Both the position numbers and the translations under genes were made by a program. From Hydrogenophaga sp. (GTDB lineage: Bacteria > Pseudomonadota > Gammaproteobacteria > Burkholderiales > Burkholderiaceae_C): a stretch of DNA of 64,000 nucleotides. The stretch spans positions 62,001-126,000 of the forward strand of contig NZ_WVZN01000009.1 in assembly GCF_011772445.1 (NCBI RefSeq). Reading direction: 5' to 3'. The stretch's first letter is position 1; every line of letters starts with the position of its first letter. The notes under the pieces are model-generated. The model was not told the origin of the DNA. It searched no databases and saw only the letters and a list, made by a program, of their open reading frames with translations. Shown piece by piece: positions 44,617-51,963 of this stretch.

Positions 44617-45915
44617 ATGAACCACCCCATCGTGATCGTCGGCGGCGGCGCCGGCGGCCTTGAGCTCGCCTGCAAGCTGGGCCGCCGACTCGGGCCCGAG
44701 CGCGTCACCCTCGTCGACCGCCAGCTCTTCCACATCTGGAAACCCTCGCTGCACGAGGTCGCCGCGGGCACGCTGGACATCCACCAGGAGGGCCTGTCGT
44801 ACGAGATGCTCGCGCACGACAACCGCTTCACCTTCTGCCTGGGCGCGTTCAAGGGCCTGAACGCCGATCAGCGCGTGATCACCGTGGACGCGGTGCACGA
44901 CGAGCATGGGGAGCAACTCATCCCCGAGCGCACGCTCGTGTATGGCCAGCTGGTGCTGGCCCTGGGCAGCACGGCCAACCACTTCAACGTGCCCGGCGCG
45001 GCCGAGCACACCATGTCGCTCAACCAGCCGGCCGACGCGGAGCGCTTCCGCCAGCGCATGCTCAAGCTGCTGACGGCGGCCGAGCTGCGCAAAAGCGCGG
45101 GCGTGGAGGCCGCGGTGCGCGTGGTCCTCATCGGCGGCGGCGCCACCGGCGTGGAACTGGCGGCCGAGCTGCGCGAGGCCAGCCAGGTGCACACGCGCTA
45201 CGGTTTTCGCCGGCTCGATGGCCTGCGCGACGTGCAGCTCACCCTCATCGAAGGCGCGGATCGCATCCTGGCGCCGCTGCCCGAGCGGGTGTCGGCCTCG
45301 GCCACTGCGCTGCTGCGCGAGCGGGCGGTGAACGTGGTCACAGGATGCCGCGTAGCGGGCGTGACGTCCGACGCGGTGACCGACACCGAGGGCCGCAGCT
45401 TCCCCGCCGACCTGGTGGTGTGGGCGGCCGGCATCAAGGCGCCGGCGCTGTTGGGCGAGCTCGGCCTGCCGGTGACCCGCTCAGGTCAGGTGGAGGTGGA
45501 GGCGGACCTGCGCGTGAAGGGCCACGAGGCGATTCACGCACTGGGCGACTGCGCGGCCTGCGCGCTGCCGGGCGGTGGCCTGGTGCCGCCACGCGCGCAG
45601 GCCGCGCACCAGCAGGCGAGCTACCTCGCCAGGCGGCTGCGCGACCTGAGCGAAGGCCGCGCGCTCGACAAGGAGCCGTACCGGTACCGCGACCATGGGT
45701 CGCTGGTGTCGCTGGGCACGCAGAGTTCGGTGGGCAGCCTCATGGGCAACCTGTTCGGATCCACGTGGTTCGTGCAGGGGCTGTTGGCGCGGGTGATGTA
45801 CACCAGCCTGCACCTGATGCACCACCAGGCGGTGCTGGGGACGGCGCGCACGGCGACGCTGGCGGTGGCCCGGTTTCTGGTGAAGCGGGCAACACCCCTG
45901 GTGAAGTTGCACTGA
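44617..45915 (+). CDS. ndh: NAD(P)/FAD-dependent oxidoreductase, type II NADH dehydrogenase-like
   Basis: 432 residues. Two dinucleotide-binding folds are clear: MNHPIVIVGGGAGGLELACKLGRRLG (FAD, residues 5-30) and VRVVLIGGGATGVELAAELREAS (NADH, about 168-190). The second FAD motif EAIHALGDCAAC follows near residue 308. Overall this matches Ndh-type enzymes that oxidise NADH and reduce quinone at the membrane without pumping protons. A hydrophobic, amphipathic C-terminus (FVQGLLARVMYTSLHLMHHQ) fits membrane attachment. The chosen start, ATG at 44617, gives the canonical N-terminus. Confidence 0.9.
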   Translation: MNHPIVIVGGGAGGLELACKLGRRLGPERVTLVDRQLFHIWKPSLHEVAAGTLDIHQEGLSYEMLAHDNRFTFCLGAFKGLNADQRVITVDAVHDEHGEQLIPERTLVYGQLVLALGSTANHFNVPGAAEHTMSLNQPADAERFRQRMLKLLTAAELRKSAGVEAAVRVVLIGGGATGVELAAELREASQVHTRYGFRRLDGLRDVQLTLIEGADRILAPLPERVSASATALLRERAVNVVTGCRVAGVTSDAVTDTEGRSFPADLVVWAAGIKAPALLGELGLPVTRSGQVEVEADLRVKGHEAIHALGDCAACALPGGGLVPPRAQAAHQQASYLARRLRDLSEGRALDKEPYRYRDHGSLVSLGTQSSVGSLMGNLFGSTWFVQGLLARVMYTSLHLMHHQAVLGTARTATLAVARFLVKRATPLVKLH

Positions 45916-45918
45916 CCC

Positions 45919-46548
45919 TCACGCGCTGCGCTTGAACATCGCGAGCAGGCCGCCCGCGACCACGAACAGCGTGCCGAACACGCGGTTGAGCGCGCGGATG
46001 TGCGCGGTGGACTTGAGCGTGCGCAGCAGGCGCGCGGCCAGCGCGGTGTAGCCCGCCATCACCACCAGGTCGGTGAAGCCCAGGGTCAGGCCGATCACCA
46101 GGTACTGCGGCGCCAGCGGCTGCGTAAGGTCGAGGAACTGCGGCACCACGGCGAGCAGGAAAACCGTGCCCTTGGGGTTGAGGGCGTTGATGATCCAGCC
46201 GCGCGTGATGAGGTCGCGCGGGCGGCGGCTGGTGGCCGCTTCATCACCATTGGCCAGGGGCCGCGCGGGCGCGCGCCATTGCTGGATGCCCAGCCACACC
46301 AGGTAGGCCACGCCGGCCCACTTGACGATGAGGAAGGCCGTGCTGGATGCGGTGACCAGCGCGCCCAGGCCCACGGACACCACCAGCATCTGCGTCCAGA
46401 TGCCCAGCACGAGGCCGAGGGTGGTGAGGTAGCCGCGGCGGAAACCGTGCGATAGGCCGGCGCTCATGGCAGCCACGGCGCCCGCGCCGGGCGAGATGCT
46501 GATGGCCCAGGAGGCGGCGAAGAAAGCAAGCCAGGTGGCGAATTCCAT
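45919..46548 (-). CDS. LysE/RhtB family amino acid exporter
   Basis: 209 residues with about six membrane helices. The N-terminus FFAASWAISISPGAGAVAAMSAGLSHGFRRG carries the SPGP-like motif of the family, and VKWAGVAYLVWLGIQQWRA plus NPKGTVFLLAVVPQFLD are strongly conserved LysE/RhtB elements. Members export amino acids such as lysine, threonine or homoserine lactone precursors. Substrate unknown; convergent with ndh, stops 3 bp apart. Confidence 0.92.
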   Translation of the reverse strand: MEFATWLAFFAASWAISISPGAGAVAAMSAGLSHGFRRGYLTTLGLVLGIWTQMLVVSVGLGALVTASSTAFLIVKWAGVAYLVWLGIQQWRAPARPLANGDEAATSRRPRDLITRGWIINALNPKGTVFLLAVVPQFLDLTQPLAPQYLVIGLTLGFTDLVVMAGYTALAARLLRTLKSTAHIRALNRVFGTLFVVAGGLLAMFKRSA

Positions 46549-46634
46549 GGTGGTCGATCGGCGTGGGAAACAGGGCTGTGGATGCTAGCGCTGCGCGCCC
46601 GACCCCACGCGACCACAGGTCGCCCGGCGCGCGT

Positions 46635-47147
46635 TCAGTTCACGCGCAGCTTGAACTGCAGCATGAACGCGCCGTCCACGTTCTTCATGGAAGGGATGAG
46701 GCCCAGGTTGATGCCGAAGCGCCGGCCTTCGATGGAGGCCATGGGCAGGGCGGCGAAGAAGGTGCCACCGCGCTTGAGCGCGGGGTAGCCGTTCATGACG
46801 CCGATGGCCGCGCCGAGCTTGACCGGGCCAAGGCTCCAGGGCTGCCAGTTCACCGCCGCGTACTGCGAGTGCTTGCCCAGGCTGTTGTCGTAGACACCGG
46901 CCATGAAGGCGACCTGCTCGGAGGTGCGCCACTCGATGCCGAAGCCGAAGTTGCGCTCGTTGTAGCGGTTGCTGCGGTCGAAGTGGCGGGAGAAGCCGCC
47001 CACGTTGAGCCAGATCTCGGGCGCGCTGGCGGCGGTGGCCGGTGCGGCGCCATCGTCCTGGGCCGCGTTGACCGCCAGAGGCAGGCCCAGGGCCAGGGGG
47101 GCCAGCAGGGCCGAAACGAAACCGAAGCCGGGGGAGCGCACGAACAT
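46635..47147 (-). CDS. Predicted outer-membrane or periplasmic beta-rich protein
   Basis: 170 residues. A cleavable signal (MFVRSPGFGFVSALLAPLALGLPLAVNA) is followed by alternating aromatic and hydrophobic residues in short strands: WLNVGGFSRHFDR, NRYNERNFGFGIEWRT, VAFMAGVYDNSLGKHSQYAAV, KLGAAIGVMNGYPAL, FFAALPMASIEGRRFGINLGLIP and AFMLQFKLRVN. The pattern suggests a small eight-stranded beta barrel, in general appearance like PagP-type lipid A enzymes, with the terminal strand ending in an aromatic or polar residue. The similarity is not strong enough to claim an enzyme. Confidence 0.65.
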   Translation of the reverse strand: MFVRSPGFGFVSALLAPLALGLPLAVNAAQDDGAAPATAASAPEIWLNVGGFSRHFDRSNRYNERNFGFGIEWRTSEQVAFMAGVYDNSLGKHSQYAAVNWQPWSLGPVKLGAAIGVMNGYPALKRGGTFFAALPMASIEGRRFGINLGLIPSMKNVDGAFMLQFKLRVN

Positions 47148-47223
47148 GGGTCACCTTGAACACGTTGGCTCCGGTGGAGCCCTGGCCATGTTCTCGGCCG
47201 TTGACCCGGTGCGCTGAAAGCCT

Positions 47224-47248
47224 CCGATCGGGTTCAGTGACCGATCGG
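47224..47248 (-). terminator. Possible terminator after infA
   Basis: Two copies of the self-complementary octamer CCGATCGG (47224-47231 and 47241-47248) 9 bp apart can form a stable hairpin 26 bp past the infA stop. On the minus strand it is followed by AGGCTTTC, a poor U-tract, so termination is only possible. Confidence 0.35.
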
Positions 47249-47273
47249 GGCGGGAGCGTGACGCTTTGCCCGC

Positions 47274-47525
47274 TCAGCGGCGGCGCGGCGTCGCGGGGCC
47301 ACGGCCTTCCAGGTGGCGGAAGTTGATGCGGCCCTTGGTGAGGTCGTAAGGCGAAAGTTCGAGGGAGACGCGATCACCCGCGAGGATGCGGATGTGGTTC
47401 TTCTTCATCTTGCCGGCGGAATAGGCAATGAGCTGGTGCCCGTTGTCGAGGGTGACGCGAAAACGCGTGTCGGGCAGCACCTCGTTGACGATGCCCATCA
47501 TGTCGATCAGTTCTTCCTTGGCCAT
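47274..47525 (-). CDS. infA: Translation initiation factor IF-1
   Basis: 83 residues, one S1-like OB fold. [71 protein letters not shown] is close to bacterial IF-1 throughout; the C-terminal tail ([12 protein letters not shown]) is longer and more basic than in E. coli IF-1. It binds the 30S A site during initiation. It is not next to ribosomal protein genes, and betaproteobacteria often carry a second infA with the r-protein cluster, so this is probably the additional copy. Overlapping purine-rich AAAGGACC serves as Shine-Dalgarno. Confidence 0.95.
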   Translation of the reverse strand: MAKEELIDMMGIVNEVLPDTRFRVTLDNGHQLIAYSAGKMKKNHIRILAGDRVSLELSPYDLTKGRINFRHLEGRGPATPRRR

Positions 47526-47640
47526 GCGGTCCTTTCGATAGATTGCACGCGCCCGGCACACAGGCGGCGCCCGCGACCGGCAATCGGCCACGGTGGCAGG
47601 GGGCGTGAAAAAGGCCATCTGGGGGCGATGGCCGGCGATC

Positions 47641-47663
47641 GGCCCGGGGCGGGGGGCCGGGCC
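47641..47663. repeat. GC-only inverted repeat in the minE-infA gap
   Basis: Arms GGCCCGG (47641-47647) and CCGGGCC (47657-47663) with a G-rich loop, in the 186-bp gap between minE and infA. It can form a very stable hairpin and may separate the two transcription units, but lacks a U-tract on either strand. Confidence 0.35.
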
Positions 47664-47711
47664 TGGTGCGCGGTGGCGCGCGCAAAACCCAAGGATTTTA
47701 CCGGTCGAGGC

Positions 47712-47972
47712 TCAGCGGCGCTCGGGGAGCTCGATCTTGACCTCGAGCACGTCGAGGTTGTCCTGCCGCTCGAGCTGGACCTTGATGTCGTCCGGATTGA
47801 TGCGGATGTACTTGCCGATCACGGCCACCAGCTCGCGCTGCAGGGAGGGCAGGTAGTCGGGTTCGGCGGCGCTGCGCCCCGAGCGCTCGTGCGCCAGGAT
47901 GATCTGCAGCCGCTCCTTGGCGACCGACGCGGTCTTCTTCTTCTCACCCAGCAGGAAGGACAGCAGGGACAT
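47712..47972 (-). CDS. minE: Cell division topological specificity factor MinE
   Basis: 86 residues. The N-terminal [32 protein letters not shown] is the MinE membrane-targeting and MinD-contact helix, followed by the dimerisation domain ([45 protein letters not shown]). It stimulates MinD ATPase and drives the pole-to-pole oscillation that places the division septum. Last gene of minCDE, 3 bp after minD. Confidence 0.97.
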   Translation of the reverse strand: MSLLSFLLGEKKKTASVAKERLQIILAHERSGRSAAEPDYLPSLQRELVAVIGKYIRINPDDIKVQLERQDNLDVLEVKIELPERR

Positions 47973-47975
47973 GCC

Positions 47976-48791
47976 TCATTTCCCTCCGAACAGGCGCTTG
48001 AAGAAGCCGGCTTTTTCGGCTTCGATGAAGCGCAGGGGCTTGTCGTGGCCGAGGAAACGATCGATCACGTCACCGTAGGCCTCGGCCACGTCGCTGCCCT
48101 TGAGGTGGATGGCCGGCGTGCCCTGGTTGGACGCGGTCAGCACCGATTCGCTTTCGGGGATGACGCCGATGAGCGGGATGCGCAGGATGTCCTGGATGTC
48201 CTGCAGCGAGAGCATCTGGCCGTCGGCCACGCGCGTGGGGTTGTAGCGCGTGATGAGCAGGTGCTCCTTGATGGGGTCCTTGCCTTCGATGGCGCGGCGG
48301 GTCTTGCTGGACAGCATGCCCAGGATGCGGTCGGAATCGCGCACGCTGGAGACCTCGGGGTTGGTCACCACCAGGGCCTCGTCGGCGTAGTGCATGGCCA
48401 TGAGCGCACCGGCTTCGATGCCGGCGGGCGAATCGCAGACGATGTAGTCGAAACCCATGCCGCTGAGGTCGTCGAGCACGCGCTTGACGCCTTCCTGGTT
48501 GAGGGCGTCCTTGTCGCGCGTCTGGCTGGCGGCCAGGATGAACAGGTTGTCGACCTGCTTGTCCTTGATGAGCGCCTGGTTGAGGTTGGCTTCCCCCTGG
48601 ATGACGTTGATCAGGTCGTACACCACGCGACGCTCGCAGCCCATGATGAGGTCGAGGTTGCGCAGGCCGACGTCGAAGTCGATGACGGCGGTCTTGTGGC
48701 CACGCAGGGCCAGGCCGGTGGCAAAGCTGGCGCTGGTGGTGGTCTTGCCCACCCCTCCCTTGCCGGAGGTGACGACGACGATTCGGGTCAT
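47976..48791 (-). CDS. minD: Septum site-determining protein MinD
   Basis: 271 residues. Deviant Walker A SGKGGVGKTTTSA at the N-terminus, the switch II region DYIVCDSPAGIEAGA, and a C-terminal amphipathic helix (EKAGFFKRLFGGK) that anchors MinD to the membrane. ParA/MinD ATPase that recruits MinC to the poles. Lies between minC (29 bp upstream) and minE. Confidence 0.98.
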   Translation of the reverse strand: MTRIVVVTSGKGGVGKTTTSASFATGLALRGHKTAVIDFDVGLRNLDLIMGCERRVVYDLINVIQGEANLNQALIKDKQVDNLFILAASQTRDKDALNQEGVKRVLDDLSGMGFDYIVCDSPAGIEAGALMAMHYADEALVVTNPEVSSVRDSDRILGMLSSKTRRAIEGKDPIKEHLLITRYNPTRVADGQMLSLQDIQDILRIPLIGVIPESESVLTASNQGTPAIHLKGSDVAEAYGDVIDRFLGHDKPLRFIEAEKAGFFKRLFGGK

Positions 48792-48820
48792 GGAATGGCT
48801 CCGTGGATGCGTGTGAAGGT

Positions 48821-49576
48821 TCAGGTCGGCAGGGCGTCGATGACGAGCCGGTCGCCCTCGGCGTTGCTGTGCAGGCGCACCTGGGCGGGCTTGCCCAGCA
48901 GGGATTCAGGCAGGGGGACTTCGCTGGTGCGGTAGACGCCGGCGATGGAGATGAGTTCGGGCGCCATGGCCAGGGAAAAGATGCGCGCCTGCGCATTGCC
49001 GCGCGCGCCGGCCATGGCCTTGCCGCGCAGCGGCGCGTAAACGTGGATGTGGCCATCGGCGATGACCTCGGCACCCGGGTTGACCATGGCCATGACCACG
49101 AGGTCGCCCCCGCGCGCGTACACCTGCTGGCCCGAACGCAGGGGCTTGTCGATGACCAGGGCACCGGGCGCCGGAACGGGTGGCGGCGCAGGCGCGGGCG
49201 CCGCACTGGCGGCCGGTTCGGCCGCCTTGCCCTGGCGCGTGAGCAGCGGGGCGTCGGCCAGGGGCAGCCCGGCGGCCTGGGCCGCGGCGCGCTGCGCCTC
49301 GCCCGCCACGTTCACGGCCACGGGGTGCAGGCGGTGCGCGCGAAGCAGCTCGCTCACCTGCAGCAGGTCGGGCAGGGCCTCGTCCCCGCTCAGGCCCTGC
49401 AGGTCGATGAGTAGCGGGTCGTGGTCGAAGAAGTCGGGCTGGTCGCCGTAGCGCTGGCCGAACTCGCGGCGCAGCAGATCGAGGTCGCCCGACTTGAGCA
49501 GCAGCGCCAGCAGCGGCAGGTGAACGCTCTTGAGGTCGAAGCTGGCGGGCGCTTGGCCGCCGAGGGACACGGGCAT
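48821..49576 (-). CDS. minC: Septum site-determining protein MinC
   Basis: 251 residues. N-terminal domain (about 1-110) with FDLKSVHLPLLALLLKSGDLDLLRREFGQRYGD; a Pro/Ala-rich linker (about 140-150); and the C-terminal beta-helical domain VIDKPLRSGQQVYARGGDLVVMAMVNPGAEVIADGHIHVYAPLRGKAMAGARGN, which binds MinD and FtsZ polymers. The start at 49576 is where the family begins; the longer open frame runs into the intergenic repeat region. First gene of minCDE. Confidence 0.96.
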   Translation of the reverse strand: MPVSLGGQAPASFDLKSVHLPLLALLLKSGDLDLLRREFGQRYGDQPDFFDHDPLLIDLQGLSGDEALPDLLQVSELLRAHRLHPVAVNVAGEAQRAAAQAAGLPLADAPLLTRQGKAAEPAASAAPAPAPPPVPAPGALVIDKPLRSGQQVYARGGDLVVMAMVNPGAEVIADGHIHVYAPLRGKAMAGARGNAQARIFSLAMAPELISIAGVYRTSEVPLPESLLGKPAQVRLHSNAEGDRLVIDALPT

Positions 49577-49882
49577 TGCGAAAGGCGGGCGGGCGAAAGC
49601 CGCGCAGTGTAGCAGCGGGTGTCGCGGCCTTTGGTGAGCAACTGTCACCGGACGCTGGAACAACTTTGTGGGCAATTCCGGGACAAGCCATGACTTGTCC
49701 ACAGCCGGCGGCCCCCACCGCGGTTTGTCCCCAATCGTGTGCCGCGTTCAGGCGGGTACTTCACACAGACTTGTCAGGATCGAAAAATCCTTGTCACGAA
49801 AGGACAAGGGGCGCTTGTCCACAGCGGACGGCGCCCCTTATCTACTACGACTAATTTAAGTAATTGATTCAGTAAGAAGAAG
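49577..49882. promoter_or_regulatory. min operon upstream region with DnaA-box-like and nested palindromic sequences
   Basis: 306 bp without a gene. It contains two exact TTGTCCACA sequences (49695-49703 and 49815-49823), which is the DnaA-box form favoured in GC-rich bacteria, a one-off variant TTGTCCCCA (49725-49733), the palindrome CCTTGTC-N7-GACAAGG (49789-49809), and an AT-rich segment (about 49838-49880). It must also hold the minCDE promoter (TACACT on the minus strand at 49611-49606 is a -10 candidate). Confidence 0.45.
49806..49839. terminator. Hairpin between the Spy-like gene and the min operon
   Basis: Perfect 9-bp arms AAGGGGCGC (49806-49814) and GCGCCCCTT (49831-49839) with a 16-base loop that contains one of the DnaA-box-like sequences. 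It lies 44 bp beyond the stop of the leftward Spy-like gene and may end its transcript; there is no clean U-tract. Confidence 0.35.
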
Positions 49883-50494
49883 TCAGAGACGGGGTTGGCG
49901 CGGTTCGCCATGGCCTTTGAAGCCCTTGCCGCCGTGGTCCATGCGGTGCATCCGGTCCGTGGGTCCGTGGTGGCCCACGTGCCGCATGCCACCGATGCCC
50001 ATGCCGCGCTGCGCGTCGAAGGCCTTCTGCTGCGGGGGCGTGAGCTGGGCATAGAACTGGCGGATCGCGTCGTGGCGCTGGGCCATCTGGCGGTCGCGCT
50101 CGGCCTTCATGGCGTCCAGGCGGTCCAGGCGCTGGGGCGTGCTGAGCTTGGCCCAATCGGCGCGGCTGAGGCGTTCACCCGCGGGCCGGGCGGTGGGTCG
50201 GGTTTTGGCGAGGAAGTCGTTCCAGGCCGTTTCCTGCTCGGGTCGCAGTTGCAGGCTGTCCTTCAGGCGCGACTGGTGCTCGGCGATGCGCTGCTGCATC
50301 CGCTCCATGCGCTGCGCGTGGCGTTGCGGGTCGTGGCGCGGGGTCTGCGCCTGGGACAGGGTGGCGCTGGCGGCGGGCGCCGGCTGGGCCGGCGCACCGG
50401 TGCTCTGGGCCAGGGCGCCGAAGGACAGGGCGGTGATGGCGGTGGCGGCGGCGGTCACGGCGAAGGCGCGGCGGCCGAAGATCGAGGGTTTCAT
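49883..50494 (-). CDS. Spy/CpxP-like LTXXQ periplasmic protein
   Basis: 203 residues. Signal peptide (MKPSIFGRRAFAVTAAATAITALSFGALAQ), then a highly charged helical domain with two LTxxQ-type motifs, LQLRPEQETAWNDF and LTPPQQKAFDAQRG, as in Spy and CpxP, chaperones or stress sensors of the periplasm. The C-terminal third is His/Met/Gly rich (MRHVGHHGPTDRMHRMDHGG), which suggests metal binding, fitting the copper genes next door. The start at 50494 has AGGAG at the right distance; a GTG two codons earlier is the alternative. Confidence 0.82.
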   Translation of the reverse strand: MKPSIFGRRAFAVTAAATAITALSFGALAQSTGAPAQPAPAASATLSQAQTPRHDPQRHAQRMERMQQRIAEHQSRLKDSLQLRPEQETAWNDFLAKTRPTARPAGERLSRADWAKLSTPQRLDRLDAMKAERDRQMAQRHDAIRQFYAQLTPPQQKAFDAQRGMGIGGMRHVGHHGPTDRMHRMDHGGKGFKGHGEPRQPRL

Positions 50495-50540
50495 GGGCAC
50501 TCCTGTGAGACGTTGGGACCACCGGCTGGTGGCGTGGGTC

Positions 50541-51023
50541 TCACTGTGCGCGGGCTCTGTGCAGCAAAGTGGCAGGCTCTGTGAGGTTCTTGTAAAGATC
50601 CGTGTCGATGCCGCCGCCCAGGTCGTCCAGGATGGGGCAGTCGGGCCGGTCGTTGCCGGGGCAGCGCTGCACCAGGTCCTGAAGGGTGCGGCGCATGGCT
50701 TCCAGCGCGGCGATGCGTTCGGCCAGGTCGTCGATGTGCTTCTGCGCGATGCGCTTGACCGTGTCGCTGCTGCGCCGCCGGTTGTGCCAGAGGTTCACCA
50801 GGTCGCGGATCTCGTCGAGGGTGAAGCCCATGTCGCGCGCGCGGCGGATGAAGCGCAGGGTGTGCACGTCGGACTCGGCGTACTGGCGGTAGTTGCTGTC
50901 GGTGCGGTGCACCGCACCGAGCAGGCCCAGGCCCTCGTAGTGGCGCAGCATCTTGGGCGAGATGCCGCTGAGTTGCGCGGCCTGGCCGATGTTGACCGGC
51001 CAGGTGGTGGCGTGGGTGTCCAT
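50541..51023 (-). CDS. cueR: Cu(I)-responsive MerR family regulator CueR
   Basis: 160 residues. MerR HTH NIGQAAQLSGISPKMLRHYEGLGLLGAVHRTDSNYRQY, long dimerisation helix, and the CueR metal loop with Cys121 and Cys129 in RCPGNDRPDCPIL: two cysteines seven residues apart, as in E. coli CueR (Cys112 and Cys120). It activates copper-export genes when Cu(I) is bound. The ATG overlaps the copZ stop by one base (TGATG), so copZ and cueR share a message. Confidence 0.93.
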   Translation of the reverse strand: MDTHATTWPVNIGQAAQLSGISPKMLRHYEGLGLLGAVHRTDSNYRQYAESDVHTLRFIRRARDMGFTLDEIRDLVNLWHNRRRSSDTVKRIAQKHIDDLAERIAALEAMRRTLQDLVQRCPGNDRPDCPILDDLGGGIDTDLYKNLTEPATLLHRARAQ

Positions 51024-51220
51024 CACGCCGCGACCGTGTAGCCTTCTTCGCGGATGGCCGCGGCGATCTTCTCGCGCGACGCGGTGCTGTCGACCTCGAC
51101 GCGGTTCTGGGGCCGGTCGATGCGCACCTCGGCCTGCGGGTCGAGCTGCTTGATGGCGTTGGTGACGCTGCGCTCGCAGTGGCCGCAGGTCATGCCTTGC
51201 ACGTTGAAGGTCTGGTTCAT
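51023..51220 (-). CDS. copZ: Copper chaperone CopZ-like heavy-metal-binding protein
   Basis: 65 residues, one HMA domain: MNQTFNVQGMTCGHCERSVTNAIKQLDPQAEVRIDRPQNRVEVDS with the metal-binding GMTCGHC motif at residues 9-15. It would carry Cu(I) in the cytoplasm to a regulator or exporter. The CueR-type promoter lies directly upstream. No copA ATPase gene is present in the window; it would have to be elsewhere. Confidence 0.92.
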   Translation of the reverse strand: MNQTFNVQGMTCGHCERSVTNAIKQLDPQAEVRIDRPQNRVEVDSTASREKIAAAIREEGYTVAA

Positions 51221-51248
51221 GGAATGGCTCCTGTGTTGGGGTAAAGGC

Positions 51249-51279
51249 ATTCTCAAGCTTCACATGGTGTCAAGGTCAA
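51249..51279 (-). promoter_or_regulatory. CueR-type promoter of copZ-cueR
   Basis: On the minus strand TTGACC (51279-51274) and GAGAAT (51254-51249) are separated by 19 bp, the over-long spacing typical of MerR-family promoters. Between them is the dyad CTTCAC-N5-GTCAAG (51258-51274, plus strand), with one mismatch. Activated CueR would twist this spacer into alignment. Confidence 0.72.
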
Positions 51280-51307
51280 GCGTGCGGGTTAGCGATGTGT
51301 TCATGGG

Positions 51308-51323
51308 CTTGACCTGTGTCAAG
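51308..51323. promoter_or_regulatory. Second dyad in the copZ-hemerythrin intergenic region
   Basis: Perfect arms CTTGAC and GTCAAG, 4 bp apart, 34 bp from the CueR site and 55 bp before the hemerythrin start. The GTCAAG half is shared with the CueR dyad. It could be a site for the same or another regulator acting on the rightward gene. Confidence 0.4.
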
Positions 51324-51378
51324 GCCCGGGCGGCCATCGCGTGGGAAGCTGTGGACCCCCAGTCCGAGGAGACACACC

Positions 51379-51960
51379 ATGAAGCGCGACGCCCTGAGCA
51401 CCATCCGCGACGAACACGCGAGCCTGTCGGCCATGCTGCGTTCCATGCTCGTGATGATCGAACGGGGGCCGGAGACGGACGGTCCCGAGCGCTTCTTCGA
51501 TGTGCTGCGCGCGATGCTGTTCTACATCGGCGAATTTCCCGAACGGCTGCATCACCCGAAGGAGTCGGACCTGCTGTTTCCCCGCGTGGCGCGGGCCGCA
51601 CCACAGACCATGGAGGCGATCCGTCGCCTGGAGAAGGACCACCTGGGTGGCGAGAACCGCGTGCGCGGCTTGATGCACCTTTTGCTGGCCTGGGAGTACC
51701 TGGGCGAGCCCCGGCGCCGCGAGTTCGTGAGCGAGGCGAAGGACTATGTGAACTTCTACCTGGCCCACATGAAGCTGGAGGAGCAGGTGGTGCTGCCCGC
51801 CGCCGAGCAATGCCTTGACGAGGCCGACCGCCGCGCGCTGGACGCGGCCTTTGCCAACCACGTGGACCCCTTGAGCCCGGAGGGTTCGCGCGACCCGGCC
51901 TTCGACCGGCTGTTCACGCGCATCGTTCGCCTGGCACCGTCGCCCGTGGGCGTTGGCTGA
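51379..51960 (+). CDS. Hemerythrin domain-containing protein
   Basis: 193 residues, four-helix hemerythrin fold. Iron-ligand histidines and carboxylates are recognisable in STIRDEHASLSAML, YIGEFPERLHHPKESDLLFPRV, RLEKDHLGGENRVR and FYLAHMKLEEQVVLPAA, in the HxxxE spacing of the family. Such cytoplasmic proteins bind a di-iron centre and are linked to oxygen, nitric oxide or iron-sulfur repair. A GAGGAGA sequence precedes the ATG at 51379. Divergent from copZ-cueR, convergent with the aminotransferase gene. Confidence 0.87.
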   Translation: MKRDALSTIRDEHASLSAMLRSMLVMIERGPETDGPERFFDVLRAMLFYIGEFPERLHHPKESDLLFPRVARAAPQTMEAIRRLEKDHLGGENRVRGLMHLLLAWEYLGEPRRREFVSEAKDYVNFYLAHMKLEEQVVLPAAEQCLDEADRRALDAAFANHVDPLSPEGSRDPAFDRLFTRIVRLAPSPVGVG

Positions 51961-51963
51961 GGC

